Part shown: positions 34,046-41,778 of the stretch, in pieces
Numbering within the stretch: position 1 is the stretch's first letter
Layout of the letters: each line of letters begins with the position of its first letter
NCBI GenBank assembly: GCA_004554075.1
Contig: SFOB01000016.1
Location: 1 to 46,470, forward strand
DNA: 46,470 nucleotides
From: Treponema sp.
GTDB taxonomy: Bacteria; Spirochaetota; Spirochaetia; Treponematales; Treponemataceae
Direction of reading: 5' to 3'
The notes under the pieces: model-generated
Seen by the model: only the letters and a program-made list of their open reading frames with translations
What the model was told of the DNA's origin: nothing
The model's database searches: none
Made by a program: the position numbers and the translations under genes

Positions 34046-34178
34046 GCCGCAGGCGGCCACCGCAACGACGGTGGTTGAGCCTGTCGAAACCACCAGAGTG
34101 AGGAGGCTGAAGCGCCAGCGGAATGGCGGAAAGCCCGACCGCGGGGAGTGACTACCGAACGGTAGGCATTCCCCGCGG
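34046..34178. repeat. Cluster of GC-rich palindromes with a terminator-like hairpin
   Basis: Unlike its AT-rich surroundings, this gap holds several palindromes. GCCGC-AG-GCGGC lies at 34046-34057, and GGTGGTTGAGCCTGTCGAAA with CCACC at 34070-34094 is a short relative of the trmJ/gltD element. The hairpin at 34139-34178 has arms CCGCGGGGA and TCCCCGCGG and an inner CTACC/GGTAG stem. It lies between convergent genes and may end transcription from both sides. Confidence 0.75.
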
Positions 34179-34197
34179 GAACCTCCAGAATTGTAGC

Positions 34198-35857
34198 CTA
34201 ATCCTGAAGAGCCTCGTACCCTTCTTCGCCGGTACGAACCTTTACAACATTCTGAACATCGTATACGAAAATCTTTCCGTCGCCGATGTGACCAGTGTAA
34301 AGAACTTCCTTAGCGGCTGTTACTACGAGGTCAACTGGAACTTCGCTGACTACGATATCAACCTTGATCTTAGGAAGAAGTGTCATATCCATTTCAACAC
34401 CACGGTACTTCTGAACGTTTCCGTGCTGCTGTCCGCAACCAAGTACGTTTGTAACTGTCATACCTGTTACGTTGATGTCGTTCATTGCAGCCTTGAGTTC
34501 GTCGAACTTGCTCTGGCGTGTAATGATTGTAACCATATGGAACTTTGCATCCGGACGGCTTGTAGCCTTTGCAACCGGTACTGCCTTTTCAACAGGAACG
34601 CTTCCACTGCCGGCAGCTTCTGAACTGTCTCCACCAAGAACCTGAGGAGCCATAATGAAGCCTGCGTAACTTGAATCGATTCCGTGCTCGAGCTTATCGA
34701 GTCCGACAATTTCTTCTTCGCGGCTTGCACGAAGTCCGTGAAGCTTCTTAATCAATGTGAAGGTGATGAGCATACAAACTGTTGTCCAAACAAGGATTGA
34801 AGCTTCACCAACGAACTGAACTCCAAGGTGATGGAAACCGCCACCGTAGAATACACCTTCTTCAACGTTGAACAAACCGTCTGACAAAGTACCCCAGATA
34901 CCGTTTGCAAGGTGAACTGCTACGGCACCAACCGGGTCATCAATGTGGAGCTTCATATCAAGGAACTCAACTACTACTACAACAATGATACCTGAAACGA
35001 TACCGATGATAGTTGCACCTAACGCATCTACTGTGGCACATGTAGGAGTAATAGCAACAAGGCCGGCAAGAGAAGCGTTGAGTGTCATGGAAACATCAGG
35101 CTTTCCGTTCTTAATCCAGGTGAAGATCATTGTTGTAACGCAGGCAACTGCCGGGGCAATTGTTGTAGTTGTGAATACTGCAGCAAGACCACCAACCCCA
35201 AGAAGCTGTGTACAGGCAGCACCGTTGAATCCGTACCAGCCGAACCAGAGGATGAAAGTTCCGAGAGCACCAAGTGTCAAAGAGTGACCTGGAATAGCGT
35301 GAACCTTTGTTACTTTTCCGCTTGCATCGCGGTCGTACTTACCGATACGTGGACCAAGGAAGATTGCACCAATCAATGCAGCGGTTCCTCCTACTGAGTG
35401 AATAGCAGCACCACCGGCGCTGAGCAAGCCAGCCCTGTGAGTTCCAAACCCATCCGGCTTCGATTGGATAAACAACTGCAGAAATTACAGCTGAGTAAAT
35501 ACAGTAAGCAGAGAACTTTGTTCTTTCTGCCATAGAACCAGAAACGATTGTAGCAGCAGTAGCACAGAATACTAAGTTGAATACAAAGCTAGACCAGTCG
35601 AGTTCAGCAAAGTTTGTGAACAGCTGCATATTTGGTTTACCAATCAAACCAAAGAAATAATTTTCGCTCATCATCAGGCCGAATCCGAGCAGCATAAACA
35701 TAGGAGTTCCGATACAGAAATCCATCAGGTTTTTCATGATGATGTTTCCCGCATTCTTCGCTCTTGTAAAACCAGTTTCAACCATCGCAAAACCGCACTG
35801 CATAAAGAATACAAGTGCAGCGCCGATTAAAAACCACACACTCCAAACTTCACTCAT
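34198..35857 (-). pseudogene. amt: Ammonium transporter Amt fused to a PII domain, frameshifted
   Basis: The N-terminal half (start MSEVWSVWF at 35857 behind GAGGAGG) reads in one frame to GWVWNSQGWLA. The rest, from AGGAAIHSVGGTAAL, reads in another frame. Compared with Amt proteins, about 17-20 nt are missing around 35415-35425, including the conserved DFAG whose Asp (Asp160 in E. coli AmtB) is needed for transport. The remainder has the normal Amt helices, then a linker and a complete PII domain (KFHMVTIITRQ to VVKVRTGEEG). In that T-loop Met stands at the position of the uridylylated Tyr51. As it stands the gene would give a truncated product; an assembly error is possible. Confidence 0.8.
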
Positions 35858-35960
35858 ATAAACCTCCTCTGTGTGAGTCCGAAAAAAAAGGCGACGGGTC
35901 GAAGCTTTCTGCATTGTGCACAAACGCAAAAGAATCGACACCATCGCCATATAAAAAATA

Positions 35961-36135
35961 AACGCTGCGTGTAACTACCGCTCGTTAGGAGCGCAGTAAA
36001 CGCAGCGTCATTGCCATAATTAATAATCGGGTATGTCCCCGACAAAGTTTAAAACAAAAAAGGTCGCAGGATTTTTTCCTACGACCTCATTGCCTTAGAT
36101 TCTTTTGTTATACCGCTTTAAAAAAAAAGTGTCAA
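35961..36135 (-). promoter_or_regulatory. amt promoter and two-hairpin leader
   Basis: TTGACA (36130-36135) and TATAAC (36107-36112) form a minus-strand promoter with a 17-bp spacer. The first leader hairpin pairs AGGTCGTAGGA (36077-36087) with TCCTGCGACCT (36061-36071), followed by T6, matching the gltB and asnB leaders. A second hairpin (ACGCTGCGT at 36000-36008 with ACGCAGCGTT at 35961-35970, plus an inner CGCTC/GAGCG stem) also ends in a T-rich run. About 100 nt then lead to the start codon. Confidence 0.72.
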
Positions 36136-36235
36136 TAGAAACAAGAAAATAAATTTTCAAAAAATCATTTTTTTCCTATTAGTTATAGTAAAAAAATAAA
36201 GTAATAGTTCACACAATAATCGGAAGTTGTTATGC

Positions 36236-36251
36236 TATAATAGGTTTTATG
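36236..36251 (+). promoter_or_regulatory. -10 element directly before the Ntn-hydrolase gene
   Basis: TATAAT at 36236-36241 lies 7 nt before the ATG at 36249, suggesting a very short or absent leader. No convincing -35 element was found. Confidence 0.4.
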
Positions 36252-37493
36252 AAAAAAGTTGTTAAAATTGTTCTTATCATTTTAAGTTCTCTTCTGGCTT
36301 TGGTTCTGATTTCCGTAATGGTTTTCGGAATTATCTTTAGGAATGAGATTTCGGCAATTTCGTCGATCAAGGTTCTGAAGCCGCGGGTGGAAAACTCTTT
36401 GCAGTGCAATATTTACGAAATGACTTTCACCGGTGATTATTATTTTGATGATTTTATTGCGCAGGGTGGCTCCAAAAACGACAGAGAGCTCCTGGACTTC
36501 ATCATGAATAAAATGACTAAGGGGCTTTTGAATCTTAAGATTCAGACTTCGAAAATCGGCTGTTCTTCTTTTACTGCAAGAAAGTCAGATGGCGAACATC
36601 TTTTTGCAAGAAATTATGATCTTTATTCTACGAACACCTGTATTGTTCGAGTGAAAGGAAATAAAAAGCGCCACGCATCAATTTCTACTGTGGACCTTTC
36701 TTTTATAAATATTCCGGCCTACAAGAATGTTAAAAATCTGATTTCTAAAGCTTATTGTCTGGCGGCCCCTTATGCCCCTCTTGATGGAATAAATGATGCT
36801 GGTGTGAGCTGCGGGATTTACATGACTTATCAGGGGAATGGGAAATCTGTTATTGCAACGGACCAGAACACTGATCTTCCGGATTTTTCTCCAACGACTT
36901 TTATCAGAATGATTCTTGATTACGCTGATTCTATTGAAGAAGCTGTTGAGTTTGCAAAAAGTTATGATATGCATGATTCGGCTGGAACTTCCTTCCACAT
37001 TATGGTTGCAGACCGGTCTGGAAGAAGTGCTGTTCTGGAATGGGTAAATGCCCGAAATGGTTCTGATGATAATGGTGAGCTTAGAAAGCTTATTGTTACT
37101 TATAATGATGAAGATGCGCACATTGGCCAGCACGAAGGGGAAGCAGATTTCCAGTGGGTTACTAACTTCATTATTCAGCCGGGCTATTATGATGAATACA
37201 ATGATAAGGCTCTGGTTGGTTATGATCGTTACAATATTCTTTATGATGAACTTTCCAAAACTGGTGCAATTGTAGAAGATGAAATGTCTGCCATGAAGAT
37301 TCTGCAGAAGGTTGCTCAGCGTACTATCCGTCCAAATCGTAATGCCGACGACCACATTCTTACAATCCATAGTGTAATTTATAATCTGGACGATTTAACC
37401 AGCCTTTGGTGCGGAAACGAACAATACGCCGATACTAAGGGAATGTTCAGATATAAATTTGATAAAAAGAAAAATATTTTTATAAAAAATTAA
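36249..37493 (+). CDS. Membrane-anchored linear amide C-N hydrolase (Ntn-type)
   Basis: This 414-residue protein has an N-terminal membrane anchor (about residues 5-29). It is followed by a domain of the choloylglycine hydrolase / acyl-CoA:6-aminopenicillanate acyltransferase kind. The expected nucleophile is the Cys in IGCSSFTARKSDG (about residue 105), with the family's ARNYD close behind, and conserved downstream patterns such as PLDGINDAGVSCG and SGRSAVLEW. It probably cleaves an N-acyl amide or beta-lactam-like bond outside the cytoplasm. Autocatalytic removal of everything before the Cys would release it from the anchor. The YARHG-protein gene follows at once. Confidence 0.8.
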   Translation: MKKVVKIVLIILSSLLALVLISVMVFGIIFRNEISAISSIKVLKPRVENSLQCNIYEMTFTGDYYFDDFIAQGGSKNDRELLDFIMNKMTKGLLNLKIQTSKIGCSSFTARKSDGEHLFARNYDLYSTNTCIVRVKGNKKRHASISTVDLSFINIPAYKNVKNLISKAYCLAAPYAPLDGINDAGVSCGIYMTYQGNGKSVIATDQNTDLPDFSPTTFIRMILDYADSIEEAVEFAKSYDMHDSAGTSFHIMVADRSGRSAVLEWVNARNGSDDNGELRKLIVTYNDEDAHIGQHEGEADFQWVTNFIIQPGYYDEYNDKALVGYDRYNILYDELSKTGAIVEDEMSAMKILQKVAQRTIRPNRNADDHILTIHSVIYNLDDLTSLWCGNEQYADTKGMFRYKFDKKKNIFIKN

Positions 37494-37505
37494 TTGGAGT
37501 CTATT

Positions 37506-38501
37506 TTGAAAAAGAATTTTTTTTGCCTTCTTTCATTTTTCTTAGCTGCTTTTGCATTTGCAAATGATACTTATTTTTTTACTTCCGGAGGAAATCTGAT
37601 TCCTGCAGAAGAAAAAGATATTTCGATTGAAATGAAAGCAGAAGTAATCAGCATTGTTTTAGAGCCTAGGTATTATGAAGTTACTGTAGATTTTGAATTT
37701 TACAACCACGGAAAAACGGTAGATTTACTGGTTGGCTTTCCCTACTTTGAAGCGGGAATAGGTGGTCATGGAAAACTTTATGATTTTAAATGCTGGACTA
37801 ACGGACAGTTGAAGGACTATTCTGATATTCCAATCATCAGAGATTTTTCAAATCACAATTTTGATGCAGCCGAATTAGAAAATGCTTACACACGAACTAT
37901 TACATTTCCGGCAAAATCCATTACTAATACAACTGTAAAATACAAATCTGAATATGGTTATGATACTGAAGGCTGCATTATTAAATACTTATATGGAACA
38001 GGAAGCAGCTGGAAAAATAAAATCGGGCATATAACTTTAATATTGGAAAACAATCTTCCATATGACAAACCGAATGGTTTCGAACTTCCTCAAGGAGACT
38101 CTTCTGCTTTTACACATATTGCAGACAATAAGTGGGAAGCGCATTTTACAGATATTGAACCTGAATACACAGATTGTATTACAATTCATACAATTGATAT
38201 TCTGGAAGATACAGGCCCAAGAGCTTTCCCAGGATATGGTTATAAATTCAGAGACGTAAAAGCTGAAAAGTCCTGGCTTAGATGGTACACAAAGCCACAA
38301 TTAAGAATCCTGAGAAATACAATTTACGCCCTGCATGGATACGATTTTAAGTCTGAGGATTTAAGAGAATTATTTAATAAATGGGGAAAAAACTGGTATC
38401 CAAAATATTCTGTTAATCCTGATTTCAATGAAAATGAATTAACAGAAATTGAAAAATATAATATTCAATTATTACTACAGGAAGAAAAAAGCCGCAAGTA
38501 G
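37506..38501 (+). CDS. Secreted DUF4424/YARHG-domain protein
   Basis: This 331-residue protein has a Sec signal peptide (KKNFFCLLSFFLAAFAFA) and likely cleavage near residue 19. The start is taken as TTG at 37506, which has GGAG 7 nt upstream; the TTG at 37494 overlaps that site. The mature N-terminal part (about 20-230) resembles DUF4424, with a VTVDFEFYNHGKTVDLLVGF strand pair. The C-terminal about 70 residues form a YARHG domain (RILRNTIYALHGYDF to WYPKYSVN), an extracellular module. Function is unknown. It is only 12 bp behind the hydrolase and probably cotranscribed. Confidence 0.72.
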   Translation: MKKNFFCLLSFFLAAFAFANDTYFFTSGGNLIPAEEKDISIEMKAEVISIVLEPRYYEVTVDFEFYNHGKTVDLLVGFPYFEAGIGGHGKLYDFKCWTNGQLKDYSDIPIIRDFSNHNFDAAELENAYTRTITFPAKSITNTTVKYKSEYGYDTEGCIIKYLYGTGSSWKNKIGHITLILENNLPYDKPNGFELPQGDSSAFTHIADNKWEAHFTDIEPEYTDCITIHTIDILEDTGPRAFPGYGYKFRDVKAEKSWLRWYTKPQLRILRNTIYALHGYDFKSEDLRELFNKWGKNWYPKYSVNPDFNENELTEIEKYNIQLLLQEEKSRK

Positions 38502-38565
38502 TAAAAAATCTCCAAAAAACTTCCTAAAATCGCACAGTTTGCACCATATTATATATGAGGTTTTT

Positions 38566-39798
38566 ATGAAAAATAAGACGGGAAGTTTTGATATTCTGAT
38601 CAGCGATTTTGATGAACGATTTTTTAAGGTTGATTTTCCATGCCGCTTTAACGAGACGATGCTGGACGCGGTGAGAAGCGTGCCGGGGCGGATTTGGAAT
38701 CAGGAGAAAAGACTCTGGTTGATTCCTTACAACAAAACTGCGGCAAGTCAACTATTGAACAATATTTACACAACTGGACTTTATAACGTTGATGAAAAAT
38801 CTGAATACACACCCGATTGCCAGTCGAAGCCTCAAAGTGAAAAATATATTGATTACCAGATAAGAAAAATCAATGAGGCACTTACTGCCCGCCACTACAG
38901 CGAGCACACAAAAATGTGCTATAAAAAATGGGTTGAAGATTTTCTTGTTGTGAATCAGGGAAAAGAAAATATCGGCGAACGGGAGATTAATGATTATCTA
39001 AAGAATCTTGCGCTAAAAAAGAACGTGAGTGCATCGACGCAAAATCAGGCTCTGGCTGCCCTGCTATTTTATTTTCGTTTTATTTTGAACACGCCGGTGA
39101 CGGAACTGGGGCAAGTTATCCGCGCAAAAAAGACGGAGCGGGTTCCTGTTGTTTTCAGCCGGGATGAAGTTACGCGAGTGATTGGAAATCTTAACGGCCA
39201 GAAAAAACTGATTGCAAAACTTTTGTATGGAACTGGAATGCGACTGAACGAGGCACTTTCGCTGAGGGTGCTGGATCTTGATTTTGATCAGAATGAAATT
39301 ATCATCCGACATGGAAAAGGCGACAAGGACCGGCATGTGATGATTCCGCAAAAACTGATTCCTGAACTAAAAACTCATATAGAAAAAGTCCGTGAGTTTC
39401 ATAAAAAAGACCTGGCAGATGGCTGGGGCGCAAGTCCAATGCCAGGAGCACTTGCCGGAAAATATCCTGCCGGCAGCAAAGAGTTCAAATGGCAATGGCT
39501 CTTCCCTCAGAAAAACCGCTGGAAAAATTTAGAGACTGGCCAAGAAGGTCGCTGGCATCTGGACGAAAGCCTGATGCAGCGCGCCGTAAAGCAGGCAGTT
39601 TTGGAAGCCGGAATAAACAAGAACGCCAGCTGCCACACATTCCGCCACTCCTTTGCTACGCATCTGCTGGAGATTGGATATGATATAAGGACAATACAGG
39701 AACTACTGGGACACAGCGATGTGAGTACGACTATGATTTATACACATGTGCTGAACAGAGGGGCCGGAGGTGTGGTTAGTCCGCTGGACAGGTTGTAA
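38566..39798 (+). CDS. intI: Integron integrase IntI with extra N-terminal domain
   Basis: This 410-residue tyrosine recombinase inserts and excises gene cassettes. The catalytic residues are Arg226 (GTGMRLNEAL), Lys251 (HGKGDKDR), His357 and Arg360 (HTFRHSFATHLL), His383 (LLGHSDV) and Tyr392 (TTMIYTHV). The IntI-specific additional patch is present at about 305-342 (EFKWQWLFPQ then HLDESLMQRAVKQA). The first about 75 residues (DERFFKVDFPCRFNETMLDA, PGRIWNQEKRLWLIPY) are not part of ordinary IntI. They resemble the short HARP-like module seen in some phage-type recombinases. The start has a GAGG site. It points towards the cassettes, the inverse of most integrons but as in Treponema denticola. 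Confidence 0.9.
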   Translation: MKNKTGSFDILISDFDERFFKVDFPCRFNETMLDAVRSVPGRIWNQEKRLWLIPYNKTAASQLLNNIYTTGLYNVDEKSEYTPDCQSKPQSEKYIDYQIRKINEALTARHYSEHTKMCYKKWVEDFLVVNQGKENIGEREINDYLKNLALKKNVSASTQNQALAALLFYFRFILNTPVTELGQVIRAKKTERVPVVFSRDEVTRVIGNLNGQKKLIAKLLYGTGMRLNEALSLRVLDLDFDQNEIIIRHGKGDKDRHVMIPQKLIPELKTHIEKVREFHKKDLADGWGASPMPGALAGKYPAGSKEFKWQWLFPQKNRWKNLETGQEGRWHLDESLMQRAVKQAVLEAGINKNASCHTFRHSFATHLLEIGYDIRTIQELLGHSDVSTTMIYTHVLNRGAGGVVSPLDRL

Positions 39799-39890
39799 AA
39801 TTGCCTGGTTTATACCTATCCGCATAAAACCCTACCATTTTAATATATCTTGTTGTAGAATGGAGATATAAAGAATTCATACCACCAGCT

Positions 39891-39951
39891 TATACTGACA
39901 GTTTTTGCAGTATGAAAAAGTTATGTTGGATATGGATAATATTTGTTATGT
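39891..39951 (+). other. attI-like recombination region
   Basis: Between intI and the first cassette lie two GTTATGT core sites, at 39920-39926 and 39945-39951, 25 bp apart. The second is followed by the same GGACGCCCGC sequence that follows the attC sites, so it is the junction used. An inverted repeat TATACTG/CAGTAT (39891-39913) precedes them. The primary attI cannot be defined further by eye. No clear cassette promoter was found in 39799-40018. Confidence 0.65.
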
Positions 39952-39977
39952 GGACGCCCGCACTGGGGCGCTTTTGT
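39952..39977 (+). other. Cassette-leader hairpin, cassette 1
   Basis: CGCCC and GGGCG pair across the loop GCACTG directly behind the core site GTTATGT and are followed by C and four T. Equivalent hairpins with other stem bases begin cassettes 2, 3 and 4. Confidence 0.6.
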
Positions 39978-40018
39978 ACAGTAGAATAAAAAGTAAAACT
40001 TTAATAGAATAAAGGTCT

Positions 40019-40804
40019 ATGATAAATACAGAAGAAGATTGGAAAACAACCGACTTAAATGTAGACAGTTTATGGATCATCGATAAGCGTGATAGTTCTG
40101 GAAAGCACGAAAATAACTATCATGGCAATTTTATTCCACAAATTCCAAATCAACTTATACGCCGTTATACAAACAAAAAAGATACTGTTTTAGAATTATT
40201 TACAGGAAGTGGCACAACTGTTTATGAATGTGAAAAGTTAGAACGTAATTACATTGGATTTGATATCAACACTCAAATGATTCAATATATAAATCAGAAA
40301 ATGGCAGATACTCAAAATATTCATTATCTGATTAACGAATGCGATGTTACTGATACTAATAAAATGGATACCGTTATAAAACAAAGTTTCAAATGGTGCG
40401 AAACACAGTCTGTTGATTTTCTTATAGCTCATCCGCCTTATATGGATATTGTAAAATTTACAGAAAAAAAAGAAGACTTATCAAATATTTCTGATTTAGA
40501 TACATTTATTGAAAAGATTACATTAGCTATGAAAAATGGTTTGCAATACTTAAAAAAGGATAAGTATTTCGCAATCGTTGTTGGTGATGTATATAAGAAA
40601 AGCGAAGTTATTCCCCTCGGTTTTTATGTAATGAATGCAATCAAAGATAACTTTAAGGTAAAAATGAAGGGAATCATTGTAAAAAACATAGAAGGTAACC
40701 GAGGCAAACTAGGCGCACAAGGTATATGGAAATATCGTGCTATGAATAGTGATTATTATTTATTCAAACATGAATATATTTTTGTATTTAAAAAGGAATT
40801 CTAA
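40019..40804 (+). CDS. DNA methyltransferase, N4-cytosine/N6-adenine type
   Basis: This 261-residue SAM-dependent DNA methyltransferase of the N6_N4_Mtase kind has the SAM-binding motif VLELFTGSGTTVYE (about 57-70). The catalytic motif is HPPYMD (138-143), with His in place of the usual Asp, Asn or Ser. In sequence the SAM motif precedes the catalytic motif. An upstream NNYHGNFIPQIPNQLIRRYT segment is typical of the group. The target sequence is not deducible. An AAAGG site precedes it. It is the first of five tightly packed genes in integron cassette 1, and the next gene starts at the base after its stop codon. Confidence 0.82.
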   Translation: MINTEEDWKTTDLNVDSLWIIDKRDSSGKHENNYHGNFIPQIPNQLIRRYTNKKDTVLELFTGSGTTVYECEKLERNYIGFDINTQMIQYINQKMADTQNIHYLINECDVTDTNKMDTVIKQSFKWCETQSVDFLIAHPPYMDIVKFTEKKEDLSNISDLDTFIEKITLAMKNGLQYLKKDKYFAIVVGDVYKKSEVIPLGFYVMNAIKDNFKVKMKGIIVKNIEGNRGKLGAQGIWKYRAMNSDYYLFKHEYIFVFKKEF

Positions 40805-41491
40805 ATGGGAAAACAAACACAAATTGAACTGTTTTTGGAACTTGCAAAACCTGATGAAAAAACCGGAGTAAGTCGTTGGGTAAGTAAAACAGAATTTGTT
40901 GGAAAATATAAAGATTTAATGTTTCAGAATGGTTGGTCATGGGGTCGAGGTGACGGACAATTAGCGAAAATGTATGTATTGGAAAGATTTCCTGCACACG
41001 GTGCTATTGAAAAGGTTCGCACCAATGGATTCAATACAGAAGAGAAATTTAATCAGGCCATCCGTAGTGATATAAAAGAATTCTATAAAAATAAAAAATG
41101 TGTAATGCTTGGAGTTTGCGGAACCTCTGTAAATACTCGAATTGAAGTTGACCATAAAGATGGAAGAAAAGATGACTCCAGAGTATCTGATAAAGCTACA
41201 CAAAAATTGGAAGATTTTCAGCCTCTTTGCAAAGCCGCAAATGATGTCAAACGACAGATTTGCAAAGAATGTAAGAAAACTGATAAACGTTGGAATGCTA
41301 AAAACTTAAAAGGAAATCCTTACTCATTCTATGAGGGTGATGAAAACTATACAGAAGAACTAGGTTGTGTTGGTTGCTACCAATATGACCCAGTCGCTTA
41401 CAGGAAACAAAGTGCTAAGCGTATCGCAAAAGAAGCTTCTGAAAATACAACAGACTTCATAATGAAAAAATTGTACGGAGAAGATGAATAA
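40805..41491 (+). CDS. HNH restriction endonuclease, NlaIII/IceA1-like (predicted CATG)
   Basis: This is a 228-residue type II restriction enzyme. The HNH core is EVDHKDG (His117) through FQPLCKAANDVKR (Asn146). Two CxxC pairs (153/156 and 188/191) would hold zinc. The overall pattern, from the N-terminal LFLELAKP and SRWVSKTEFVG to YEGDENYTEELGCVGC and DPVAYRK, matches my recollection of NlaIII, and of IceA1 of Helicobacter pylori, which cut CATG. That match should be confirmed by alignment. The matching adenine methyltransferase is probably the last gene of the cassette, which is also of the NlaIII/HpyIM type. Confidence 0.75.
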   Translation: MGKQTQIELFLELAKPDEKTGVSRWVSKTEFVGKYKDLMFQNGWSWGRGDGQLAKMYVLERFPAHGAIEKVRTNGFNTEEKFNQAIRSDIKEFYKNKKCVMLGVCGTSVNTRIEVDHKDGRKDDSRVSDKATQKLEDFQPLCKAANDVKRQICKECKKTDKRWNAKNLKGNPYSFYEGDENYTEELGCVGCYQYDPVAYRKQSAKRIAKEASENTTDFIMKKLYGEDE

Positions 41492-41493
41492 AA

Positions 41494-41778
41494 ATGGAAG
41501 ATAAGAGAGGAAAAGAATTTGAAAGAATTGCAAATCCAGATAAAAATGGAGTTTCTTCAAATATACAGGTTACTTGTCTTCCTGATAATTTAAAAGTTAC
41601 AAATGGATGCAATTATACAAGAAAGGGTTCTTATTTAGATGATAAATATTTTATAGAAAAAAACTATGAGAAAGGTTCAATTAATACAAAAACGGATTCT
41701 CAAATGACTGGCGTTGGAAAAGGTAAACTTAAATCCATAAAATTAGTAGGACTTAAAAAAGAAGGAAAGAAAGAATGA
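41494..41778 (+). CDS. Small basic protein of unknown function in the defence cassette
   Basis: This 94-residue protein starts 3 bp after the HNH gene and overlaps the next gene by 4 bp (ATGA), so it is part of the operon. It is Lys/Gly-rich, with no membrane segment, and contains VTCLPDNLKVTNGCNYTRKG and a Gly/Lys-rich end (TGVGKGKLKSIKLVGLKK). No family is recognised. Nucleic-acid binding is possible from its charge but is not shown. It has only a weak ribosome-binding site. Confidence 0.55.
   Translation: MEDKRGKEFERIANPDKNGVSSNIQVTCLPDNLKVTNGCNYTRKGSYLDDKYFIEKNYEKGSINTKTDSQMTGVGKGKLKSIKLVGLKKEGKKE

Noticed and set aside
34123..34623. Plus-strand open frame opposite the PII part of amt
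   Set aside because: It starts in the palindrome cluster and runs antisense to a clear PII domain; no family features.
35990..36022. Ten-codon leader peptide in the amt leader
   Set aside because: There is no ribosome-binding site and no run of Gln, Asn or other regulatory codons; overlap with the hairpin explains the open frame.
39850..39872. Possible cassette promoter TTGTTG ... TATAAA behind intI
   Set aside because: The spacer is only 11 bp; no other good promoter could be placed with confidence in this gap.
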